Source of the DNA: Chitinophagaceae bacterium
GTDB lineage: Bacteria; Bacteroidota; Bacteroidia; Chitinophagales; Chitinophagaceae
NCBI GenBank assembly: GCA_013696395.1
Contig: JACCYQ010000023.1
Span: 1 to 64,000, forward strand
Direction of reading: 5' to 3'
Length of the DNA stretch: 64,000 bases
The position numbers and the translations under genes are program-made. Numbering within the stretch: the stretch's first letter is position 1; every line of letters begins with the position of its first letter. Positions 28,609 to 37,312 of this stretch are shown piece after piece. The notes under the pieces were generated by a model, which ran no database searches, had not been told where the DNA came from, and worked only from the letters and a program-made list of their open reading frames with translations.

Positions 28609-29115
28609 TTATGAAAATACACCTTGCTCCAGGCGGCCTAAAATTTTGGTTAACATTTGTATACCAAAGGACGTATCTAAAAAATCTATGGGGCGTTTAT
28701 TACCTAAACTTAATAAAGGACTTTGCAACCACTGGGCAAAAGCATCCGGACTGCCAATAACATCAATACCTCTATGTGCAAACGCCGCTAACTCTAAAAC
28801 TTTTTCTGATTTTAAGGAATCCAGATATTCATCATCGCCTTTTCGTTGAATATTTCGATGAGATGTATGTAACAAATTACTCATTGTTTCCATGGTGATA
28901 CCAAGATATGAAGCCAGCGATTTTAGCGTTGATTTTTTTACACCCTTACGTATAAGATCAATCAAAGCAAAATCTCCTGAAATGGACTTCCTCGCAGAAA
29001 TATTACCGCCAAGGATAACACGCATATTCTCGTACTTAACTGCTGCTTCTTCAGCAACGGTCATGGTTTTTTTTGCTGTTTTATAATTGCTGGGGATTTT
29101 GGAAGACTTTTGCAT
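28609..29115 (-). CDS. Xre/MbcA/ParS-type antitoxin (DUF2384)
   Basis: 168 residues. A long N-terminal region (1-60) precedes a helix-turn-helix-like part (LKSLASYLGITMETMSNLLHTSHRNIQRKG, about 70-100) and the C-terminal toxin-binding region of DUF2384 (ALAQWLQSPLLSLGNKRPIDFLDTSFGIQMLTKIL), here FAQWLQSPLLSLGNKRP. It neutralises the RES toxin and represses the operon. The start is the ATG at 29115 (a TTG at 29118 is adjacent). Upstream is a palindromic region matching a likely operator. Confidence 0.9.
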   Translation of the reverse strand: MQKSSKIPSNYKTAKKTMTVAEEAAVKYENMRVILGGNISARKSISGDFALIDLIRKGVKKSTLKSLASYLGITMETMSNLLHTSHRNIQRKGDDEYLDSLKSEKVLELAAFAHRGIDVIGSPDAFAQWLQSPLLSLGNKRPIDFLDTSFGIQMLTKILGRLEQGVFS

Positions 29116-29133
29116 CAATTATTTATCTTTTCA

Positions 29134-29178
29134 CAAAATACGACATTTGGTCGGTTTTATATCCATTTTGTCGTAATT
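29134..29178 (-). promoter_or_regulatory. Candidate operator/promoter of the Xre-RES pair
   Basis: Three TACGACA-like half sites occur in 45 bases. TACGACA (29139-29145) and TGTCGTA (29169-29175) are inverted; CGACATTTGGTCG (29141-29153) is a second inverted pair sharing the first half site. On the minus strand TATTTTG (29140-29134) overlaps one half site and is a partial match to the Bacteroidota -7 box. Autorepression by the antitoxin is inferred from the position, 19 to 60 bases upstream of its start. Confidence 0.55.
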
Positions 29179-29648
29179 TATTTATTTTCCAGTAACCTTT
29201 CCAATACATAATAAGTGATGGGACAAAAAGTGGAATTTTTTAAAGTAAGTTGCGGCCTCTTCAAAAGAACATCCTCATCGGTATAAGGAAAACGACGGCA
29301 GTCTGAGGGACGGTCATCATAAATGCCGCAATAATTATCTGAACCAAGAAAAGGACAAGGTGTGGATTTTACCACAAAATCTCCTTCTAAATCTACATTC
29401 AGGTAGGTATCTATAAATTCACTTTCACGCATTTTAAGTTGTTTACTGATGCGCTTAATATCCGGGGTCTTGAACCGTGGAGAATAATTTTTACAACATT
29501 GGGCACATTGTAAGCAATCAACGCTTTTGAATGCCTCATCTGTTAATTCAGGTAACTGTTTTAATACGTGTTTTTTATTTGCCCGATGCAAAAATCGTTT
29601 ATAATCCTTTTGCCTGTCTGCAGCTTTTTTGCCCCAATTACTTTCCAT
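29178..29648 (-). CDS. YkgJ-family cysteine-cluster protein
   Basis: 156 residues from the ATG at 29648 (a TTG at 29666 would add six). The cluster CLQCAQCCKNYSP and the later CPFLGSDNYCGIYDDRPSDCRRFPYTDED give the eight-cysteine pattern of the YkgJ / Fe-S zinc-binding (CxxCxxCC ... C ... C ... C) family, thought to hold an iron-sulfur or zinc centre. Its substrate is unknown. It lies just upstream of the toxin-antitoxin operon on the same strand. Confidence 0.85.
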   Translation of the reverse strand: MESNWGKKAADRQKDYKRFLHRANKKHVLKQLPELTDEAFKSVDCLQCAQCCKNYSPRFKTPDIKRISKQLKMRESEFIDTYLNVDLEGDFVVKSTPCPFLGSDNYCGIYDDRPSDCRRFPYTDEDVLLKRPQLTLKNSTFCPITYYVLERLLENK

Positions 29649-29991
29649 ATTAAAATCAAAATCCAAACGCTACTATTATTTGTTATAAAAATTTTGTGCA
29701 AATATCTCAATTATTTAATTCTTTTTATAACTTTATAATGGATGGAGTTAGTAATCATGGTTTTTGACACATACATCACGAATTTTTCTTTTTGAATGTA
29801 TAACCTTACCTGCCAATAAGGTATTAAAGCTGCATCTCCATTTATCATCCAATTGGCTTTCATTTTCTTTTCCCTTTCACTTACGAAATAAATACACTGA
29901 TTCCCCGTAAATTTGCACGCCAAATAAATGGCAGGGAAACCAGAACAGGTATCCTTAACCCTTAACGACAAACATAACATCCCCCGCTAAT
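29649..29991. other. 343-base gap before gcvP, no gene supported
   Basis: A minus-strand reading frame of 89 codons (29711-29980) lies here, but it has no recognisable domain, an odd mix of Cys and hydrophobic residues and runs up to 11 bases from the gcvP start, so I do not call it a gene. A TAAATTTG match to the -7 box lies at 29908-29915, 77 bases before gcvP. Confidence 0.5.
29908..29915 (+). promoter_or_regulatory. Possible gcvP -7 promoter box (TAAATTTG)
   Basis: Matches the Bacteroidota TAnnTTTG consensus, 77 bases upstream of the gcvP ATG. No good TTTG -33 partner is seen at the usual spacing, so this is tentative. I see no glycine riboswitch. Confidence 0.3.
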
Positions 29992-32880
29992 ATGAACATT
30001 TTTGAACAGCAACAAAAGGAATTTCAGCAAAGGCATATTGGACCTGATACCCATGAAACCAAAAAAATGCTAAAAACGATTGGCGTTTCAAATTCTGATG
30101 AATTGATAGATCAAACGGTTCCTCCTTCCATTAGAATGAAGGAAATGTTGCAGTTACCTGAAGCCATGAATGAGAATGAATACCTGCAACACATTAAAGA
30201 AATATCGCTAAAAAATAAAGTTGCAAAATCCTATATCGGCCAGGGTTACTATGATACTATTACCCCAAGTGTTATCCTGCGAAATGTATTTGAAAACCCC
30301 GGATGGTATACCCAGTATACACCGTACCAGGCAGAAATTTCCCAGGGAAGGCTGCAAAGTTTATTAAACTTTCAAACCATGGTAAGCGATCTTACAGCCT
30401 TACCAGTTGCTAATGCTTCCTTATTGGATGAAGGAACTGCTGCCGCTGAAGCCATGACTATGTTCTTTAATTTATTGAACAGGGATCATGACCATATTTC
30501 AAGACCTAAATTTTTTGTTGATCAACATGTTTTTCCTCAAACAATGGACGTACTGATCACAAGAGCTATGCCGGTAGGAATTGAGATTGTTACGGGAGAC
30601 TATGAAAAAATATCTCTTGACGAAACTTTCTTTGGTGCACTGGTTCAATACCCTGATAATCTTGGTTCGGTTACTGATTACCGTGAATTTATCCGGAAAA
30701 CCCATGAAATAAAAGCTTATGTCGCAATGGCAACCGATCTGCTGGCTCTAACCTTATTGGTTCCACCTGGTGAATTGGGCGCTGATGTAGCAATCGGATC
30801 CAGCCAAAGATTAGGTGTGCCACTTGGCTTCGGCGGACCGCACGCTGCTTTTTTTGCAGCTAAGGATGATTTCAAAAGAAGTATTCCCGGCAGAATCATT
30901 GGTGTTAGCGTGGATGCAGAGGGAAAGCCTGCCTTACGCATGGCTTTACAAACAAGAGAACAACATATAAAGAGAGAAAAAGCTACTTCAAATATTTGTA
31001 CTGCCCAGGCATTACTGGCTAATATGGCAGCTATGTTTGCAGTATATCACGGTCCGGATGGACTAACCAATATCGCAAAACGAATTACGATTTTAACCCG
31101 TGCATTGGGTGATGAACTGGAAGCTGAAGATTATGAACTGGTCAGTCGAAACTTTTTTGATACGATAGTTATCAAAAATGTTGATGTAAAATCCATTCGT
31201 CCAAGAGCAGAAGAAGCAGGAATAAATTTCAGGTATCTGCCTGATAACCTGGTGGGAATTTCTATAGATGAAACCACAACATTTTCGGATGTACTGGATA
31301 TTCTTCTTTTACTGGATAAAGAAAATGATAATAATGTTGCTCAATTTGGTATTGATGAAGATGCTCCCTTAGATCATATTCCAACTGAATTAACCAGAAC
31401 ATCAGATTTCTTAACGCACCCGGTATTTAATACGCATCACAGTGAAACGCAAATGATGCGTTATTTAAAATCTTTAGAAAATAAAGATCTTTCACTCAAT
31501 ACGAGTATGATTTCTTTGGGCAGCTGCACCATGAAATTAAATGCAGCATCGGAAATGATGCCGCTTAGCTGGAGTCATTGGAGCCGCATTCATCCTTTTG
31601 CTCCAAAGGACCAGGTAAAAGGATATTTACAAATTGTAAAAGAGTTATCTGACTATCTCAATACAATTACAGCATTGGATGCCTGCAGCCTGCAACCAAA
31701 CAGTGGTGCGCAGGGTGAATATGCCGGCTTACTCGTAATCAGAAAGTACCATGAAGGCCGTGGCGATCATCACCGGAATATTATGCTGATACCGATTTCA
31801 GCACATGGCACCAACCCGGCCAGTGCTGTGATGGCGGGCATGAAAGTAGTTGTGGTAAAAGCGCTTGAAAATGGTTACATAGATGTTACCGATTTAAAAG
31901 CCAAAGCGGAACAACATGCGCAAAACCTGGCCGGAATTATGATCACTTATCCAAGCACATACGGCGTTTATGAGGAAACCGTAAAAGAAATTACATCGAT
32001 CATACATCAACATGGCGGACAGGTTTATATGGACGGTGCTAACATGAATGCACAGGTTGGTTTAACTGCCCCGGGATTTATTGGAGCTGATGTTTGCCAT
32101 TTGAATCTTCATAAAACATTTGCCATTCCTCATGGTGGCGGCGGCCCCGGAATGGGACCTATTTGTGTGAAAAAACATTTGGCAGAATACTTACCAGGGC
32201 ACGTATTCTTTTCGAACGGCAATAGGTCAGAAGGCGCTGTTTCAGCGGCACCCTTCGGATCTGCAAGCATTTTATTAATCAGTTACGCGTACATAAGAAT
32301 GTTAGGAAGAGATGGTGTTAAATCAGCAACCGAATATGCTATTTTAAATGCTAATTACATGCGGGCAAGATTGCAAAATGATTATGACATTTTATACACG
32401 AATCATAACGGTCAGTGCGCACATGAATTTATTGTTGACCTGAGACCTTTTAAAAAATCCGCGGAAGTGGAAGCCGAAGATGTAGCAAAACGTTTGATTG
32501 ATTATGGTTTTCATGCACCTACCATGAGTTTTCCGGTGCCTGGGACGATTATGATTGAACCAACAGAGAGTGAAGACAAAGCCGAATTGGATCGATTTTG
32601 TGATGCGTTGATCAGTATTCGCAGGGAGATCAAAGATATTGAAGATGGAAATGCTGACAGGAAAAACAATGTATTGAAAAACGCTCCGCATACACAATCA
32701 GTGATATGTAATAATGAATGGAATAAACCTTATAGTCGTGAACAGGCTGCTTTCCCATTGACTTATGTAAGAGAGACTAAATTCTGGCCATCAGTGGCAC
32801 GGGTTAATAATACGGTTGGTGATCGTAACCTGATTTGCACTTGTCAGCCCATTGAAAGTTATATGGAGTCGGAAGCCTGA
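29992..32880 (+). CDS. gcvP: Glycine dehydrogenase (decarboxylating), P protein of the glycine cleavage system
   Basis: 962 residues, the single-chain (homodimeric) form. It decarboxylates glycine with PLP and passes the aminomethyl group to the lipoyl H protein. N-terminal half: [61 protein letters not shown]-terminal half: [36 protein letters not shown], and the PLP lysine in [21 protein letters not shown]. All hallmark segments are intact. gcvT and gcvH are not adjacent, so the system is dispersed. A strong terminator follows. Confidence 0.98.
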   Translation: MNIFEQQQKEFQQRHIGPDTHETKKMLKTIGVSNSDELIDQTVPPSIRMKEMLQLPEAMNENEYLQHIKEISLKNKVAKSYIGQGYYDTITPSVILRNVFENPGWYTQYTPYQAEISQGRLQSLLNFQTMVSDLTALPVANASLLDEGTAAAEAMTMFFNLLNRDHDHISRPKFFVDQHVFPQTMDVLITRAMPVGIEIVTGDYEKISLDETFFGALVQYPDNLGSVTDYREFIRKTHEIKAYVAMATDLLALTLLVPPGELGADVAIGSSQRLGVPLGFGGPHAAFFAAKDDFKRSIPGRIIGVSVDAEGKPALRMALQTREQHIKREKATSNICTAQALLANMAAMFAVYHGPDGLTNIAKRITILTRALGDELEAEDYELVSRNFFDTIVIKNVDVKSIRPRAEEAGINFRYLPDNLVGISIDETTTFSDVLDILLLLDKENDNNVAQFGIDEDAPLDHIPTELTRTSDFLTHPVFNTHHSETQMMRYLKSLENKDLSLNTSMISLGSCTMKLNAASEMMPLSWSHWSRIHPFAPKDQVKGYLQIVKELSDYLNTITALDACSLQPNSGAQGEYAGLLVIRKYHEGRGDHHRNIMLIPISAHGTNPASAVMAGMKVVVVKALENGYIDVTDLKAKAEQHAQNLAGIMITYPSTYGVYEETVKEITSIIHQHGGQVYMDGANMNAQVGLTAPGFIGADVCHLNLHKTFAIPHGGGGPGMGPICVKKHLAEYLPGHVFFSNGNRSEGAVSAAPFGSASILLISYAYIRMLGRDGVKSATEYAILNANYMRARLQNDYDILYTNHNGQCAHEFIVDLRPFKKSAEVEAEDVAKRLIDYGFHAPTMSFPVPGTIMIEPTESEDKAELDRFCDALISIRREIKDIEDGNADRKNNVLKNAPHTQSVICNNEWNKPYSREQAAFPLTYVRETKFWPSVARVNNTVGDRNLICTCQPIESYMESEA

Positions 32881-32901
32881 TAATAAAAAATCTTTAAGCA
32901 G

Positions 32902-32932
32902 ATCCCAGGTAATAATACCTGGGATTTTTTTT
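32902..32932 (+). terminator. Terminator after gcvP
   Basis: ATCCCAGGT (32902-32910) pairs perfectly with ACCTGGGAT (32917-32925), six-base loop, then a run of eight T (32925-32932). Confidence 0.95.
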
Positions 32933-33001
32933 AATGAAGATTAGTAATTTATTTCCATATCACTTCGTAGTATTTTGATTTAAACTAATTGTTGTAATTT
33001 A

Positions 33002-33079
33002 ATGAAACAAAAATCTGCTGTAGCTCCTACCCTGGTTTCCTGCCCTAAGGATCATTTATTAAAAAATCTAGCTGCATGA
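33002..33079 (+). CDS. Possible 25-residue leader ORF coupled to the subtilase
   Basis: ATG AAA CAA opens a frame for MKQKSAVAPTLVSCPKDHLL plus KNLAA and stops at TGA inside the ATGA that begins the subtilase. It has one Cys and a basic start and is not a signal peptide. The exact ATGA overlap suggests translational coupling; it could be a leader, a small effector or protease substrate, or chance. No homologue can be checked here. Confidence 0.35.
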   Translation: MKQKSAVAPTLVSCPKDHLLKNLAA

Positions 33080-34770
33080 AAAATTATCAACCAGTAGAAT
33101 TGATCATTTCCCCTGCAAACACTTTTGCAAAAAACAAGCCCTCGGGTTCTATTAAAAAACTGCTGAAAGATTCCGGCATTCCTGTTGAAGAAGTCATTGA
33201 ACCAAAAACTAAAATGCCTGTTTCTAAAAAACCAATGGCCAAATCTGCATTGCCCAAACAAAACACTTATGTAAAAACGAAGTTGAATGGCGCAGAAATG
33301 AACCCCTGGGATGTAGCGCATACAGCTGCAAAAGCATTGGGTTCACAAGCGGCATTTGTAGAGCCCGATCTGTTGAACGAGTATGCCGCTGATCAGAACA
33401 TTGATGTCCCTTATAAAAAATCACCAAAAAATAATAACAAAAAAAGTAATACTGTGAGTGGCTTTGACCCAGACTGGCAACCACATAAAAATATAATCTG
33501 GCACCTGGAAGATGGGTTTTCCCAATTAGCTTCCGCAAGAAAAGAAGTTGAGGATATTGATTATACTGTAAGAATTGCGCATATAGATACAGGTTATAAC
33601 CCCACACATGCCATCATTCCTGAATCGGCTAAAATAAATAAACTGCAAAGAAATTTTGTAGAAGATGAAGATCCGGCGGATGCACATGACCGCAATACTA
33701 AAGGAACACTCCGGATGCCGGGACATGGTACCGGAACTTTAGGGATACTGGCAGGGAATAAAATGCGTATCAACACTGACAATGGCATCTTCAATGATTA
33801 TATCGGGGCAGCTCCATTTGCAGAAATCGTCAGTTGCCGCATTGCATCATCTGTCGTTTTAATTAAAACCAGTGCATTTGCTGAAGCGTTAAATTACCTG
33901 ACCTCGCTTTGCCAGCGTGGTTATCCCATTCATGTAGTGAGTATGAGTATGGGTGGCGCCCCATCCAAAGCCTGGGCTGATGCAGTGAACGCAGCCTACG
34001 AAGCTGGAATCACCATTGTAACGGCTGCAGGAAATCATTTCAATGGTTTACCAACAAAACATATTATTTACCCGGCCCGGTTTAAAAGAGTGATAGCTGC
34101 ATGTGGCGTTACTTATGACCTTAAACCATATGCACATTCCAAATTAGGCGAGATGCAGGGATGTTGCGGACCTGAACGGCATATGGAGAAAGCAATAGCC
34201 GCCTTTACACCCAATACTCCGTGGGCAACAGGTAATAGTAACCGCATTTCATTTGCAGGAGCCGGCACTTCATCAGCAACGCCACAGGTAGCAGCAGCAG
34301 CGGCTATATATTACCGTAAGTACCACAAAGAACTGGATTCGCTGCAACCATGGCAACGGGTGGAAGCCATCCGGTATGCCTTGTACAAAACTGCTGGTAA
34401 AAATGGACAAGCTCCCGGATCGTTCAAAGCACATTTTGGAAATGGAATCATTAAGGCTAAATCAGCATTGAATATTCCGGTGAATGATCAATTGCCTAAA
34501 ACTGCACCTGACAAAGTTCCACTTTTTCCTATTCTCGCTACCATCTTTAAAAATAAACCAGGTGCTTCTGCACAATCCAGGCTGGATATGTATAATACCG
34601 AACTGGCACAACTACTTTACGATAGCCCTGAGCTTCAGAAATTTATTGATAATGAGGAGAAACCCTTTGAAAAGATCAGCAAAAAAAAATGGAAGATGTT
34701 TAAAGATTATGTGATAGAACATCCCGATGCATCGATTTCATTAAAGCAATACCTGATGGCAACACCTTGA
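33076..34770 (+). CDS. Cytoplasmic subtilase (S8 family serine peptidase)
   Basis: 564 residues. The catalytic triad is complete: Asp171 (RIAHIDTGYNP), His217 (MPGHGTGTLGIL) and Ser399 (GTSSATPQVAAAAA), with the oxyanion Asn320 in VTAAGNHF. There is no signal peptide or transmembrane helix, and no secretion C-terminal domain, so it probably acts inside the cell. Residues 75-105 (MNPWDVAHTAAKALG, FVEPDLLNEY) resemble an S8 propeptide/inhibitor end; a Lys/Pro-rich linker (110-128) separates it from the protease. An extra C-terminal region (about 490-564, rich in Lys and helices) is not a known domain to me. It is followed after 20 bases by a clan CD peptidase. Confidence 0.92.
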   Translation: MKNYQPVELIISPANTFAKNKPSGSIKKLLKDSGIPVEEVIEPKTKMPVSKKPMAKSALPKQNTYVKTKLNGAEMNPWDVAHTAAKALGSQAAFVEPDLLNEYAADQNIDVPYKKSPKNNNKKSNTVSGFDPDWQPHKNIIWHLEDGFSQLASARKEVEDIDYTVRIAHIDTGYNPTHAIIPESAKINKLQRNFVEDEDPADAHDRNTKGTLRMPGHGTGTLGILAGNKMRINTDNGIFNDYIGAAPFAEIVSCRIASSVVLIKTSAFAEALNYLTSLCQRGYPIHVVSMSMGGAPSKAWADAVNAAYEAGITIVTAAGNHFNGLPTKHIIYPARFKRVIAACGVTYDLKPYAHSKLGEMQGCCGPERHMEKAIAAFTPNTPWATGNSNRISFAGAGTSSATPQVAAAAAIYYRKYHKELDSLQPWQRVEAIRYALYKTAGKNGQAPGSFKAHFGNGIIKAKSALNIPVNDQLPKTAPDKVPLFPILATIFKNKPGASAQSRLDMYNTELAQLLYDSPELQKFIDNEEKPFEKISKKKWKMFKDYVIEHPDASISLKQYLMATP

Positions 34771-34790
34771 TCATTTTTTAAATAAATATT

Positions 34791-36305
34791 ATGATACCGA
34801 TCAAACTTGTACTTAGTAATAAAAAAAACCTGGTTTATAAATACGGAAAAAATGCACCAGGTATATTCAGGTTATTAAATGACTTAAAAAAAGCAGATAA
34901 AGCTAAAAACCTGGATACTAAAATTGTTTTTGTAGATGATGCTGCATCCTGTAAAGCTGCCGGAGTTAAAAAAATTTCCATTTTTACGGATAAGGAATAT
35001 AAAAGAATTGTTGACGACCTGTATAAGAAACATGTACCTGTTTATATCACACTTCTCGGCGCCCAGGACGTTTTTCCTTTCCAGGAAATCGATAACCCGG
35101 CAGAAGATGAAGATGTCAGCGTGCCATCTGACCTGCCTTATGCCTGTGATGCACCTTACAGCCGAAGCATCAATGGTTTTATAGGCCCTTCCAGGGTAGT
35201 TGGCCGCATCCCGGATATTATCGGGAAACAGGCTGATATTAATTATTTAAAAACGGTTATTGGCCATATTATAACGCAAAAACCACAGGCTTGTGAAAAC
35301 TACATGGAATATTTTGCCGTATCCGCTCAGGTGTGGAAACGAAGCACTGCCATGAGTCTTCAAAGGATATTCAGCGATAACAAAAAATTATTCCTATCAC
35401 CAAAAATAAAAGAGACTACTGCTGCCAGTTATACAAAAACACAATTAAAACCAAAGATTCATTTCATTAACTGCCATGGTGCAAAAACGGATCCAGCATA
35501 TTATGGACAGCGCGGACAAAGCAATTTTCCAGAAGCATTAAAATCTGCCATAGTAGAAAAAAATATTACCAATGGTACTGTAATAGCGGCCGAATGTTGT
35601 TATGGGGCGGAATTGTATGATCCCACAAACTTGCAACCTGCAAGCATGGGCATAGCAAACACTTATTTACAAAATGGTGCAATAGCCTTTTTAGGAAGCA
35701 GTACTATCGCATATGGCCCCTCTGATTCAAATGCTTTGGCCGATCTCATCACCCAATATTTTTTAAAAAATATTATAAAAGGATCCTCCGCTGGCAGAGC
35801 CTTACTTGAAGCACGTCAGCAATACTTAAGCGATACAGGACCCCAACTGGACCCATATGAATTAAAGACATTAGCACAATTTTATTTATTAGGCGATCCC
35901 AGCAATCAACCGGTGATTTGGGCCGAGGAAAAACAAAATAAAACAACCAGTGGTGGAACCATAGAAAATAACCGGGTTAATCTATATCACAAAGGAGTAA
36001 GTTTGAAAAATTCGATTTCGCCATCTACCAGGCAAAGAATTGTTTCTAAACCTTCTGATGCTAAAAGATTAAAGGAAATAATCCAGGCAACACATTTTGA
36101 AGATGCGGAAAAAGTACTTTATTACGTAGTAAAACCTAAATTAAAGGGATTAACCGGTATGCAAAAGAAATTAGCCGGACAGGATTCACGCTTTCGTACA
36201 TTTATAAAAGAAGAGGGTAATGCAATATTGCACCGAATAAAAGTTTTGGTTGTAAAAGAAGATAAAGAACAAATATTAGGATACAGAGTTTATGAAAGCA
36301 GGTAG
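34791..36305 (+). CDS. Gingipain-like (C25 / clan CD, caspase-fold) cysteine peptidase, signal-less
   Basis: 504 residues. The C25-like part has the typical order: VPVYITLLGAQDVFPF, then VPSDLPYACD and FIGPSRVVGRIPD (the gingipain substrate-strand motif), then the catalytic pair His229 (HFINCHGAKTD) and Cys269/Cys270 (TVIAAECCYGAEL), then GAIAFLGSSTIAYGP. These are the HG and [E/A]C blocks of clan CD (caspase, gingipain, separase). No signal peptide and no type IX secretion C-terminal domain are present, unlike true gingipains, so a cytoplasmic role is inferred. Residues ~385-504 form a charged C-terminal extension of unknown fold. It overlaps the next gene by 14 bases. Confidence 0.85.
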   Translation: MIPIKLVLSNKKNLVYKYGKNAPGIFRLLNDLKKADKAKNLDTKIVFVDDAASCKAAGVKKISIFTDKEYKRIVDDLYKKHVPVYITLLGAQDVFPFQEIDNPAEDEDVSVPSDLPYACDAPYSRSINGFIGPSRVVGRIPDIIGKQADINYLKTVIGHIITQKPQACENYMEYFAVSAQVWKRSTAMSLQRIFSDNKKLFLSPKIKETTAASYTKTQLKPKIHFINCHGAKTDPAYYGQRGQSNFPEALKSAIVEKNITNGTVIAAECCYGAELYDPTNLQPASMGIANTYLQNGAIAFLGSSTIAYGPSDSNALADLITQYFLKNIIKGSSAGRALLEARQQYLSDTGPQLDPYELKTLAQFYLLGDPSNQPVIWAEEKQNKTTSGGTIENNRVNLYHKGVSLKNSISPSTRQRIVSKPSDAKRLKEIIQATHFEDAEKVLYYVVKPKLKGLTGMQKKLAGQDSRFRTFIKEEGNAILHRIKVLVVKEDKEQILGYRVYESR

Positions 36306-36597
36306 CAACAAAACAAATGAAATTGAACTGGAAGGAAAGGTAATAATGGCTCCATTTGGAAAAGGTTCTAAAAGTCAACATGAGTCTGTATGCCTTCGAA
36401 CGGACAAGGAAACCTTTAAATTGCGCCGCATGCAAGGCAATGCATTTCATGACCCGGTATTGTTGGAATGGGTAGGAAAAGAAGTTATTGCTTGTGGTAT
36501 ATTGGCAGATTATCTTTTTATTGCTACTGATCTGAAAGAAAAAGAACTCATTGAACCTGAAGAAAAAATAAAAAAAAAGAAGAAGAAGAAAAGTTAG
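36292..36597 (+). CDS. Small protein with basic tail, last gene of the protease operon
   Basis: 101 residues. A compact beta-rich body (about 10-82, IELEGKVIMAPFGKGSKSQH, VLLEWVGKEVIACGILADYL) resembles a small OB- or SH3-like barrel, and the C-terminus is a polylysine tail (KIKKKKKKKS). I do not recognise the family. The start lies inside the peptidase gene, 14 bases before its stop, so its production is tied to the protease. By position it may be a regulator, adaptor or inhibitor of the two proteases, or a nucleic-acid-binding partner through its basic tail. Confidence 0.75.
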   Translation: MKAGSNKTNEIELEGKVIMAPFGKGSKSQHESVCLRTDKETFKLRRMQGNAFHDPVLLEWVGKEVIACGILADYLFIATDLKEKELIEPEEKIKKKKKKKS

Positions 36598-36669
36598 ATT
36601 AATAAAAGCTGTACACAAAAACAGTTAAACAACAACTAACGATCATAGATCAACGAATAATTAACCTCT

Positions 36670-37202
36670 ATGATGAATATACGCATGCACCCCTTAGTCT
36701 ATGCTTGCCGGGGGAACTTCAGCTGCAATAGCCTTATTACCCATGCTGGAACTTAATTATGCGAAAGCTGCAACGGTTAGCGAAGATGAATTATTTACGG
36801 AAAGGATTTCATACCCGGGAGCCAAAGGAATGATGCAGGCGTATATTGCCCGGCCCAAAAAAGAGGAGAAATATGCAGCCGTTATGGTCATTCATGAGAA
36901 CCGGGGATTAAATGCACATATAGAAGATGTTACCCGGCGGGCAGCAAAGGCCGGTTACCTGGCTATTGCTCCAAATGCACTTTCACCGTTAGGGGGAACT
37001 CCGGAAAATGAAGATGAAGCAAGAAAATTATTTACAAAACTGAATAATGAAGATAATCTTCCCAATTTCATGAAAGGATTCGATTACCTGCCAACCCGAA
37101 ATGATTTATATTTATGAAGGTGCTAATCATGCATTTCATAATAATACATCGCCCGCCCGATACAATGAAGCCTCCGCCAAACTTTCCTGGAACAGAACAT
37201 GA
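36670..37202 (+). pseudogene. Decayed dienelactone hydrolase family protein
   Basis: The middle frame (36701-37117) carries GGTSAAIALLPMLE, AYIARPKKEEKYAAVMVIHENRG and AGYLAIAPNALSPLGGTP, characteristic of the dienelactone hydrolase family. The start is frameshifted: an ATG at 36670 reads another frame and a TAG precedes 36701. The core carrying the catalytic nucleophile and Asp is deleted. The C-terminal motif YEGANHAFHNNTSPARYNEA with WNRT appears in a different frame from 37108 to the TGA at 37202. The remaining coding length is about half of the family (~290 residues). Confidence 0.88.
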
Positions 37203-37312
37203 TCATTTTTTGAAAAATATTTATAAATAACATTTCCCTTCTATTTGTTAGTGGCAGAATGATTGCAATGATATAAGTGAGTATACTTTGTATAAAACTT
37301 AAATTATTGGAT

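Noticed and set aside
29711..29980. 89-codon minus-strand frame upstream of gcvP
   Set aside because: No domain, no signal peptide, unusual Cys content, and it occupies the gcvP promoter region; only the last 50 codons could be plausible.
29881..29991. Glycine riboswitch before gcvP
   Set aside because: The leader is short and lacks the paired aptamer helices; only a weak promoter box is seen.
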